DNA of 64,000 nucleotides from Ulota crispa (taxonomy: Eukaryota > Streptophyta > Bryopsida > Orthotrichales > Orthotrichaceae). Location of the stretch: positions 1,927,001 through 1,991,000 of the forward strand of contig OY987248.1 of assembly GCA_963920765.1 (NCBI GenBank). The letters are read 5' to 3'. This document shows positions 37,901 through 45,544 of the stretch, in pieces (position 1 is the stretch's first letter; each line of letters opens with the position of its first letter). Position numbers and translations under genes: made by a program. The notes beneath the pieces were generated by a model. The model ran no database searches. It was not told where the DNA came from and saw only the letters and a list, made by a program, of their open reading frames with translations.

Positions 37901-38242
37901 TCAGCAAAAGAGCACTCCTGTACACAAGTTGGTCCCAAAAAAAATGAACAAATAAAAATCCCCATGAACACCTCCCCAAAACTGCTAAGAAAAACATAAG
38001 ACTCAATTAGGGCTTCTAGATCCTCAAGAGTTAAATGTTACAAAGCAACCCTAACGTCAAAACGGTTACAGATTCGGGCCATTGGATGGCTGTTCTATAA
38101 GAGGAATAAACAGGGAAATTACTAGAGAATGTGACATACATACCAGAGGTGATTTGATGAACTCAGCAACATATTGGAGAAAGTTATACTGCGATTTCTC
38201 CCAATTTTCGAAATGCTGAAGAATAGCCCTCGTTGTTGCCAT
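25919..38242 (-). CDS. SPAG6: SPAG6/PF16 armadillo-repeat axoneme central-pair protein
   Basis: Eight exons were reconstructed: 38242-38144, 37754-37573, 37321-37069, 36914-36756, 36309-36259, 35604-35403, 33654-33326 and 26239-25919. Frame is kept at every junction and they encode 531 aa. The protein starts MATTRAILQHFENWEKSQYN and is a chain of armadillo repeats with motifs such as RLAAWDDRLAQ, IARHTPALAQ, IAKHTPELGAK, VCKHTPELAQ and SLGQIGKHT. These match the SPAG6/PF16 family, which sits on the C1 central microtubule of motile 9+2 axonemes. In a plant the inferred site is the flagellum of motile sperm. A 51-bp exon (36259-36309, GCAVLHSVARHTEQLAQ) restores a segment otherwise missing. The last intron is 7.1 kb and full of MITEs. 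After the conserved YPEEIRSFY the C-terminus (VFECKPDPRFTLRDP to the end) looks longer than in typical members (about 509 aa). Confidence 0.93.
26827..27050. mobile_element. AATTGGGAAAA-type MITE, copy 1 (SPAG6 intron 7)
   Basis: The ends are TTCGTTAATTTGGGAAAA and TTTTTCCCAAGTTAACAAA. The interior carries TCACTAAGATTTTTTCCC-type sequence, a GGTGATCACC palindrome and GAGGGCACGTG. These words recur in the related copies. Confidence 0.7.
27208..27594. mobile_element. TTAA-clan element, 387 bp (SPAG6 intron 7)
   Basis: The left end is ATAACCCTTAAAGGATTG and the right end GTTTAGGGGTTAA. The ends fit the TTAA/CCC clan, and the interior is unlike the G240, 900-bp or 930-bp types. Confidence 0.6.
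27670..27917. mobile_element. AATTGGGAAAA-type MITE, copy 2, inverted
   Basis: The 23-bp termini are perfectly inverted and include TAGGTAAATTGGGAAAA and TTTTCCCAATTTACCTA. The interior is the reverse complement of copy 1, including the TGATCA palindrome. Confidence 0.85.
28595..29083. mobile_element. Two AATTGGGAAAA-type MITEs in opposite orientation
   Basis: One copy runs about 28595-28818 and an inverted one about 28833-29083. Both have the interior words GTGAGGGCACGTG and ACTAAGATTTTTTCCC or their inverses. Boundaries are approximate because the facing ends have decayed. Confidence 0.6.
29571..29885. mobile_element. ACACCCATAA-type MITE, copy 3 (SPAG6 intron 7)
   Basis: It is bounded by CTACCTTAGCACCCATAAA and TTTATGGGTGCTCCTACC. 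The interior is the reverse complement of copies 1 and 2 (AGGGTTTTGAACATGATGA, AGCAAAGTGCCATTG). Confidence 0.8.
30050..30429. mobile_element. TTAA-clan element, right-hand portion
   Basis: It ends AATCCTTTAGGGGTTAA. Positions 30240-30429 resemble 24180-24383 (CTTGCATAACTTTTTCAT, AAAAAATCACACAA, ATCCCACTTG). I cannot place the left boundary. Confidence 0.5.
30546..30849. mobile_element. CAAATAGTGCATTT MITE, copy 1 (SPAG6 intron 7)
   Basis: The termini CTACACCAAATAGTGCATTT and GCACTATTTGATGTA are inverted. The repeat continues inward through AGGTTGCC / GGCAACCT. A full second copy is at 41216-41510. Confidence 0.85.
31363..31442. repeat. Hairpin with perfect 20-bp arms
   Basis: TTTTCTCAATCTTCACGGAA at 31363-31382 is inverted exactly at 31423-31442. 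The loop is 40 bp and contains a second small stem (CTGGC / GCCAG). It lies in a GC-richer part of SPAG6 intron 7 (about 30880-31700) with no recognised exon. Confidence 0.8.
32271..32508. mobile_element. Related AATTGGGAAAA MITE, subtype B, copy 1
   Basis: The ends are TTCATTAAATTGGGAAAA and TTTTTCCCAATTTAATGAA. The interior differs from the GATCACC type and matches 34417-34661 (GTGAGAATATTT, CATCATTGATGTA, CTTAAAAA). Confidence 0.75.
32622..32855. mobile_element. TTAA-flanked MITE (G240 family), copy 3
   Basis: It starts TTAACCCTTAAATGTC and ends TGTTTAAGGGTTAA, with TTAA on both sides. The interior matches 6585-6819 in the same orientation. Confidence 0.8.
33184..33302. mobile_element. 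Deleted AATTGGGAAAA MITE, about 118 bp
   Basis: It is bounded by TTCATTAAATTGGGAA and TTTTCCCAATTTAATGAA. Only the two ends and about 80 bp between them remain. It lies 24 bp from the SPAG6 exon 7 donor. Confidence 0.7.
33775..34022. mobile_element. AATTGGGAAAA-type MITE (SPAG6 intron 6)
   Basis: The ends are ATATTCATTAAATTGGGAAA and TTTTCCTAATTTACTGAATA. The interior has GAGGTGATCATCTC and GAGGGAAAAAATCTTAGTGG, as in the intron 7 copies. Confidence 0.75.
34139..34222. repeat. 84-bp fold-back with about 26-bp arms
   Basis: The arm containing GCTTAGAGCAGATTCTACC is matched by the inverse of GGTGGAATCTACTCTAAGC. Arms run 34139-34166 and 34197-34222 with about two mismatches, around a 30-bp loop containing GTGGTCCCAATGACC. 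It lies in SPAG6 intron 6. Confidence 0.75.
34417..34661. mobile_element. Related AATTGGGAAAA MITE, subtype B, copy 2
   Basis: It is homologous to 32271-32508 in the same orientation. The ends are GGTAATTTGGGAAAAAG and a decayed TTTTTCTCAAATTAACAAAT. Confidence 0.65.
36013..36095. repeat. 14-bp minisatellite, six units
   Basis: GCATTGGGTGTCAA is repeated about six times with single-base changes, inside SPAG6 intron 5. An (AT)n run follows at about 36489-36508 in intron 4. Confidence 0.9.
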
Positions 38243-40557
38243 GAGCTTGTCCCTCTACGTACTCAGATTTGCTATATCCATGACCAGGGTTCAGAAAACA
38301 ATGAAAAAAAGCATGTAATATTCACTGCATGAACATGGACACAGCCACCAATTCTATGCACAATTGGAAAAAACTTCTTCAAATACTTAGTATTCCTGCA
38401 CTCATCCTTCGCTTCACCGTTCGTATCTCCAATTCCGGTAGTTCATGAATGTCAACATCAGATTCTGAAAAACCTGTCAAACCTCTGAACAGAAAGAAAA
38501 CCAGGAACATTTCACCACAGATTGTGCATCTCAGGGATGCAAATCAAGCGGTCAATAATCTTAACTGATCCACAGAAATAGTTCATTCTAGGAACTTGGT
38601 AGTTGGATATTGTTTCCTTCGAAACGCACATAAGAAATTCATATGCTGCAAAGTCCAGCCATGAACCCTAAAAAGTTGAGATTGTTGAGAGTGTTGGATA
38701 GCTCTCTTTCCTCTCGCTACTTACTGCAGCTTGATCAACCTACTACCTCTCCAGTTAAAACGCGCTATGGATATCCACAGGAAAGCGTAAATGGTCTCAC
38801 ATGCTAATGAACACCCAATGCACTTGAAACCGTCATATCCTGGATCTACGCTTGCAGTACATTTCACATATCACGATACCATAACTGCACCAAGGTAGTG
38901 AAGAGAACATAGAGAGTCCACATAACCAGAAAAACAACTTTATCCGTTAGTTCACTGCAGTCCTAGATGTAACCATAATTGCAGTATATCATAGAGCGCC
39001 AAGGAAAACGGCTTCTAATTTGCATGAGTATGGCCCTGAAGAAACTTTGCAGAACATGAGATGCCATAAACTACAGTAGAAAGCTCAAGTATTGACATAA
39101 CAGGACATGGTATTCTGAATTGAAAGACTTTAGGACTAATTTTTCCACGTAGCACCAAACTTAAACTTTTATGCAAACTCCGGAGCACAAAAGGCGAGAG
39201 AATACTATAACTGTGAGATACCTGATCTCGTCTCTTATACTGATCCTCCGTTACATTCAAAAAATTCTATTTTCATACGCTCAGTTGGCTATAGCCACAG
39301 ATGTTTAAATGGAAACGGCGTGGTCTACAACCTTTCCACATTAAAATTGCATAATTTTTTTGCACTTGTACCAGAAATACACGATCTCTCCATAACTCTA
39401 TACACCTCATAAAAAATTACACTGATACACATTGGTCAATCAACACGCTGCTCGTGACGCAAATAGGATCTTCTGCCGTGGTACATTACAGAAAGGTACA
39501 CATGATAAAATAGGGTTTCGTACACTGGTAATATGGCAATTAGGGTTTCAGTGCAAAGCCCGAGATTGTTGCTGCGCAAATGTTGACAACAAATTGCAAC
39601 ACTACCACTCAAATAATGCTAAAAATCGAGGTAGGAAGGAATTTTGATGCATTACAGAAAGATACACATGATAAAATAGGGTTTTGTACTCTGGTAATAT
39701 GGCAATTAGGATTTCAGAGCAAAGCCGAGATGGTTGCGCAAATGTTGACAAACAAATTGCAACACTACCACGCAAATAATAGGGGGTTTCAGATATGCTG
39801 TTCACCACCAATTTCATTCACGTGAATGAAATTGGTGAACAAGTTATTCAAGCCACCGTTCATGTCCTTGCGTTCACCAATTCAAATATCCAAATTGTAG
39901 TGAACTACTCACCATCCTTTCAATTTTGCCCACAATCATCAATTCTGTAAGTTAATCTAGATTCCTTGAACTTCACCATCGTTGCTTCTAATCTGGAACC
40001 CTTCGGCTCCACAATTGTTTGCTTCTAATCAGGATCTCTTCAGCTCCACACTTCTTATGCATTGCGATTCCTTGAATGACCTTGACCTGGCAATCAACTC
40101 TGCATCCAAATTGTCTAGAGGTGCGGAGCAAGAGCCGAGAGGCGGACAACAACACAAACACATGCTAAAGCAACAGGAACACGAGCGGAGCTAGCAGGAG
40201 AGGCCAGGAGGGAGAAGCTTCACGTCTAACAAAGCTTCACGTCGTTCACGCATGAGGCCCTACTGGAGTTCACGATCCGAAACCCCTAATGCTAAAATCG
40301 AGGGAGATTCTCCATAACTCTATACACCTCATAAAAATCACACTGATACACATTGGTCAATGACGCAAATAGGATCTTGTGCCGTACATTACAGAAAGGT
40401 ACACATGATAAAACAGGGTTTTGTACTCTGGTAATATGGCAATTAGGGTTTCAGTGCAACGCCGAGATTGTTGTTGACAACAAATTGCAACACTAAATCA
40501 CGCAAATAATGCTAAAATCGAGGGAGGTTCTAACTGAAGTAGGAGGGCGTACTAAAT
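38243..40557 (-). promoter_or_regulatory. SPAG6 upstream region with triplicated block
   Basis: This lies between the SPAG6 start codon and the OSTC stop codon and should hold the SPAG6 promoter and leader. A block with TCCATAACTCTATACACCTC, TACAGAAAGGTACACATGA and GGTAATATGGCAATTAGGGT occurs at about 39390-39635, partly at about 39650-39780, and again at about 40308-40525. No TATA box stands out. Confidence 0.5.
39806..39837. repeat. 32-bp perfect palindrome centred on CACGTG
   Basis: The 16-bp arms are perfectly complementary with no spacer, and the centre reads TTCACGTGAA. A half site, GTTCACCAATTC, recurs about 45 bp further along. It lies upstream of SPAG6. Confidence 0.85.
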
Positions 40558-40950
40558 TCACCGCATGTAGGAAGGGATTTTGATGTGCAAGAACAGCATG
40601 CTCATGACGTAGGACACGAAGACGCAGCCAACGCCGGCTCCCATGAACGAGAGGCGCACATTGCGTGCTCGCGCCTTCTCGCTGGCGAGGTCCATCATGA
40701 TCAAGCCCAGACCGCCGAGCACGAACATGAACCCGGCCGACAGCCCCTCGATGATGTACTGACCGTTCACGCGGCCGGGCAGAAACACCACCGGCTGCAC
40801 CGCTCCCGTCACGGGATCCTGCTTGCTGCCGATCCCCGGCGGCTCCACGATCACGTCGTACACGAATCCCGAGATCACCAGGAAGTATGTGAGCAGCAAT
40901 ATCAGGAACACCGTCATCGTCGACGGCAGCTCCAACGTCGACAGCTTCAT
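40558..40950 (-). CDS. OSTC: Oligosaccharyltransferase complex subunit OSTC
   Basis: A single uninterrupted frame encodes 130 aa from the first in-frame ATG, which sits in the good context GCAGCCATGA. The product has three membrane segments (about residues 12-35, 65-90 and 100-123). It carries the family motifs GFVYDVIVEPPGIGS and VNGQYIIEGLSAGFMFVLGG and the C-terminal KIPSYMR. OSTC is an ER-membrane subunit of oligosaccharyltransferase that links the catalytic STT3A form to the translocon for co-translational N-glycosylation. Plant homologues are usually about 20-40 residues longer at the N-terminus. The frame stays open upstream to about 41064 but without an ATG there. A short upstream exon joined near 40960 is therefore possible. 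SPAG6 follows on the same strand about 2.3 kb downstream. Confidence 0.9.
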   Translation of the reverse strand: MKLSTLELPSTMTVFLILLLTYFLVISGFVYDVIVEPPGIGSKQDPVTGAVQPVVFLPGRVNGQYIIEGLSAGFMFVLGGLGLIMMDLASEKARARNVRLSFMGAGVGCVFVSYVMSMLFLHIKIPSYMR

Positions 40951-41215
40951 GGCTGCTGCTGCTGCGCCGATCAGTCCAAAAAACTTCAAAATGCAATTAG
41001 AGGAAAGACGGTCTTCTGAAATTGTAAATGAAGGTGGCGTGCTTGTCGTAGTGTGGTAGTGCAACGGCGAGCTTCGAGGAGCTGGCTATGGCGTTTCGAG
41101 GTTGGGTATTCTGTGCAAATAGCTACGTTCCTCGGCGCAAGTCCACGTGAGTGACAAACGTGCTTCTCCTCCTCCTTGCGAAAAAGTAAAAGGCAATCGA
41201 ACTTTGTCTTTTTGA
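40951..41215 (-). promoter_or_regulatory. OSTC leader and proximal promoter
   Basis: This is the 265 bp between the OSTC ATG and a train of MITEs that starts at 41216. It is GC-richer than the DNA beyond it. If the promoter is compact, the elements mark its outer edge. Confidence 0.45.
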
Positions 41216-41510
41216 CTACACCAAATAGTGCATTTAGGTCGCCTCAACAATTAGGTTGCCTTACCTTGGAAAGTTATCTCATGACCCATTACTTGCCCAT
41301 TTGGAAGTGCATGCAACTCTTTATATATTTAGATTTCATTTGGTTTACAACTTGGATGTTGCTAGTTTGTCTTTCTACAACTTTGTAGTAGTTGTCAAGC
41401 CTTTTCAAAACCAATTTTTTAGAAAATTACTGTAGCAGCAGTAAGTATTTGAATAGTGTGGAAGGTCAAGAAATTAGTATGGGGCAACCTAAATGCACTA
41501 TTTGATGTAG
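41216..41510. mobile_element. CAAATAGTGCATTT MITE, copy 2
   Basis: It is full length, with ends CTACACCAAATAGTGCATTT and GCACTATTTGATGTAG, and is homologous to 30546-30849 in the same orientation. Confidence 0.85.
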
Positions 41511-41542
41511 CAAACTTTTTCCTTATTCCTTTTGTGTCTAAT

Positions 41543-41859
41543 GTAGGAGCACCCATAAGCGTCAAACTAAGGGTTTTGAACATGATGACAATCAATAAAC
41601 ATCTAGCAAATTTTAGGATCCTATTAGGAACAGAAAAAAAATGAGTTTGCACTTTTGAATGTATTATTTGGATACTGTGAGAATAAGTTGTGAGTTTTTA
41701 AAGAGCAAAGTGCCATTGCACTCGTAACCAACACTAAGGTTTTCATGTTCACATGTTGTACATCCTTGTAATTACATCTATTTACTTTCATAGATTTTTC
41801 AAGATTTTAGAGGTGACGGTTATGGGGACACTGATGTGTATGGGTGTTCCTACCTTAAT
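41543..41859. mobile_element. ACACCCATAA-type MITE, copy 4
   Basis: The ends are TAGGAGCACCCATAAGCG and GTATGGGTGTTCCTACC. The interior matches 29571-29885 in the same orientation. Confidence 0.8.
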
Positions 41860-41862
41860 GTA

Positions 41863-42093
41863 GCATCACCCACCCATAAGCGTCAAACTAAGGATTTTGG
41901 AGTTAGGAAAATTAATTGATGAACTTTGAGAACAATATTATCAAATTAGGAAGAGGAAACCAAAAATATTGGTATCAAATTACAAAGTTTCAATTGCAAG
42001 TGTTTTTTCACAAAGATTTTCCAAAGTCCAAAATCATTAAAATTGTATTGTTACGTGTAAGAGATGCTAAAAACAATACTTACTAGTTCTTAA
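41863..42093. mobile_element. Partial element related to 60232-60475
   Basis: It begins AGCATCACCCACCCATAAGCG and has an interior (CAAATTAGGAAGAGGAAACC, CCAAAATCATTAAAATTGTA) that matches 60232-60475 inverted. Only one clear terminus of the ACACCCATAA type remains. Confidence 0.6.
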
Positions 42094-42795
42094 CCCCTAA
42101 ATGCCTAAGGCCTTTTTTGGGCTTTTATGAATTTGCTTCAAATTGAATGAAAAGGTAACATTTTAATAAGCTGTATCAAGTTCTTTTGAATTGTAACCGT
42201 ACAAATTCAAACTAGATGTGTTATAGGTCACACAAGAAAAGAAAACACAACAATATCACTAATGGATTGAAAGATTATAATGTTTGATCATGAAGGTGTT
42301 AAAACTACAAAAATGACTTGAAGCCTTTGAATCCTCTTTTCACATGTTGGATCTAAAAAAATGACCATCAAAAAAATATAAAATCAAGTTTTGTTGTTTG
42401 ACTCAAATTTTGTAACTAGGTTTGTATCTCTACATATGATATATCTTTTACTTCATGAAAGGCTAGTTAAAATTTAGAAATATGTATTTTACAATATTTG
42501 GGCCTATCACAAGTTTTAGTGAATCTTTTGTAGACCAAATTTCTATTACTTAAGGGGGTTTTCTTTAGCATGGTAGATGTGCATATGCATGTTTTCTACA
42601 TATCCGTGAAATCAAATCTCAAAAGTTCATCACCAATTTTCTTCAATCAATTTTCATATAAACTATGAATTTTAATACAAAACAATTTACCAAAAATAGG
42701 GTTTTGATTTTTTGGAACTAAAATTGGTATGCATGATTGACATTGCACAAGAATCACAAAACCTTGATACAAGGCAAGAAAACACAATTATACTC
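42090..42795. mobile_element. Composite: TTAA-clan left end joined to a repeat also in Tls1 intron 5
   Basis: It starts TTAACCCCTAAATGCC. Positions 42130-42370 match the interior of 6816-7469. Positions 42380-42795 match the interior of 1925-2473. It is either a nested or a recombined pair, with the right boundary unclear. Confidence 0.55.
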
Positions 42796-43592
42796 TAGTT
42801 TATGTAAAGTTTTTTGAACCACAAAATGAGCTTGAACGTAAATACACTGAGGGGTACTATACACCAAGACTTGGAATACTTCCAATTGTGAACTTAAAAA
42901 ACAGTTATAAAAACATTTTTGAAGATCTTTGTTTTTGTGATGCTCAATTAGCACGACACAATCAAGGAGCATTTTAATGAGTGAAAAACACATTGATTAG
43001 AGACCAAGAGACAAAGAACTTATTGCATAAAATGAGTGGTCTTTGCACCTAAGGGTTGGGAGACAACAATCTTACCCCTATCCTAGCATGTTTAGACTTG
43101 CCTCCAACTTGCTTTTTCCAAAGTGATTTAGCAATTTTTGATGGAGGCAACAACTTTGGCAAGTGCACTTTTTTCTTCAATGGTACAATTAGCCAAACAT
43201 CTTGATATTGAATGGTTTATTATTACACTTTTGCACATTATTAAACTCTCAATTAAAGACAAATGGCCCAGCTTCCTATCCTAAGTCAAATTTATTGCAA
43301 GGAATGAAGTTTGCTACTGGTATACATACCCTTATATCACATCCAATCAATCACCAAGGGACAAACAAAGCTAATTTACCAAACAAATCTACTCTCATTT
43401 ACCTCTCATTATTAAGATAGTATTTAACAAGAAGTTGTAAACATGTATAATAACAAGTTTAACAAGCATGAAAAGGGTTCTAAATCACCTACTTCACCTA
43501 TTTAATGTCAATTTTACATGCAAGTCATAATACTACATAACCTCACATTATCATGAGCAATTTGTATGTCAAATAGTGCCCAATTTATAACA
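42796..43592. other. AT-rich non-coding stretch
   Basis: No exon or bounded element was recognised. Confidence 0.4.
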
Positions 43593-44449
43593 TTAACCCT
43601 AAGGGATCAAGCCCATACTTTTCAAAAAATACATAAGATTGCCACTTTTAGTAATTGACCTTGAAAATAAAAGATTTGTATTTAAATGAATTTAACTTTA
43701 TAATCTTGAATTGAAGTTATGCAAAAAAGATATGAGAAAATTTTGTGAAGTTTGATCATATGATTTAAAAGTATAATCATTTGAAGTTAGTATAGTAGTT
43801 CTTTTGACCTTTAGTCAAAATTTTCAGGTCCTTTTAATCACATGTTGTGGACGTTTTTTGCACTAAGAATGTTAAAAGTTACTGATTCAACATGCTTAAA
43901 TCATGTTATGCATAGATTTACAAATTCTCGTGGACAATAAAAACATGGAATGCACTTTAAATGGACATACATTGCAAACTTGTGCTTGAAATTTACACTA
44001 CGTTGAGAGTTATTGCAAACCAAATTTTCAAAACATATTTTTGAAAATAAAATCCAAATAATGGATTAGAAAATTATAACTTTATTGATAACCATAAAAA
44101 GAGACTGAAAAAGAAACCAAATCTCTAATAGCTATAGTAATTCAAAAGCTACTGTATTCATTTCATAAACTACTGCATTGCACATACACCAATGAAGGGT
44201 CACGCCTTCATTGGTTGCCCTTGGGAATAGTCAAAGACAATTGACAAGCCCAATTGCCCCTTGCTGCGCAAATCCTTCAAACCCCCATAAACTTTAAACT
44301 GTAAGTCTGAAATCATTAAAACTATATACCTGTATAGCCCTTGCAGAACCCTCGTAAAATTCAGAAAAAGGATCAAAAATCCCAATCGTAGTACAAGCCT
44401 GCCCAAAATCCATTTTGTCTCCAGGAGGGAGTTTAGTCCTTCAGGTTAA
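43593..44449. mobile_element. TTAA-clan element, 857 bp
   Basis: The ends TTAACCCTAAGGGATC and GTCCTTCAGGTTAA carry the TTAA boundary and a degenerate inverted core. The interior has no match elsewhere in the window that I could see. Confidence 0.5.
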
Positions 44450-45544
44450 GAAAGTTTTGGTAGTTATACACAAACTGCAACATAATTAAAAACTTCCGAA
44501 GAAATCAAAGAGCCGATTAGCAACTACGTGCACATTGCCTCTTTGGATCATACAATCACAAAAGAAGAAAAGAAGTTATATAGTGGCTAAAACATCATTG
44601 ACTCAAACGTCATCCCAGTTCCATTGCTCTATTGTAATGCAGTTTCATTTCTCTTAACATTCCAGCAAATAAGCCTCTTTAAATGCTATGGAATCCATGA
44701 AGTATTTTTTCTGATTATACTTTGATTCAATTCACTTGCTGCCAAGATTCAAATACGAAATGTGGGCCAAAACACGTGACTCACAAAAACTGCAGAAAAA
44801 GTTTAACCGACAACCAATTTGGCCCAGCGTCCCAATCAGTGGTTTGAGTACGTAGGATCTTCCTATTTAACTTGAGCAACAGGAGTCAGAGGGAAGAAGG
44901 ACCAGGAGCACCAGTAATTTTTAGTGGAAGGTATTGGAACCTACAATCAGGTTGCAAATATACTGCTGGACTAAAAGGGAATGTGCTCCAGTCAGATTCT
45001 TTAATTTGCATTCCGCATCATGACAGGCAAAGAGGTTCCCTGGTTCTATAAGAAAGGGTTACACTTTCTCCTGTACAGGAAATCCTTAACTGCTTTATGG
45101 AGCTCAGCTGAGAATAAAAAAAGATGTGTACCCAGGATTGGAGTCAACTCACCATTCAGAAGCTTCATAGCTCGAGGCAAGGACATAAATCGCTAAAAAC
45201 CTGAGAAATATACTGTCATCCATCAATGAGACGCTGCATCTTCTTCCCAGCTCCGAATTTGATATTATTGTGAAGCATGCCGCTAAAATGGTGGCAAAAA
45301 AATGGATTGCAGGCTGCAGTCCAAATGAGCGCAGCCTGAAGTACGTGCTTACTCTGTGTCATCTCTGCACAACATATGCCACAAGTCAGTTAAGGAATGC
45401 CAAAATCTCAAAAACCCTTTGATTTTTCACTGTGCCTCGATTAGCCTTTGGGTGAGAGAAATTCGAATAGAAACTTAACCCCAGTCGTGCGTTAAAAGCT
45501 GCAGCACTTAAGAGCCATATTTGAACTTACTGAATTTAGTCATG
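44450..45544 (-). other. 3' flank of the FRA3-like gene
   Basis: This likely contains the 3' UTR of the FRA3-like gene. A minus-strand acceptor-like site near 45365 could give an alternative last exon encoding only DDTE and a stop. Nothing else is recognised. Confidence 0.4.

Noticed and set aside
40585..41019. 144-codon plus-strand ORF opposite OSTC
   Set aside because: It is an antisense shadow of the OSTC coding frame.
40951..41064. OSTC start at 41064
   Set aside because: The codon there is TTG, and the sequence in frame before 40950 has no ATG. The first ATG at 40950 has a good context.
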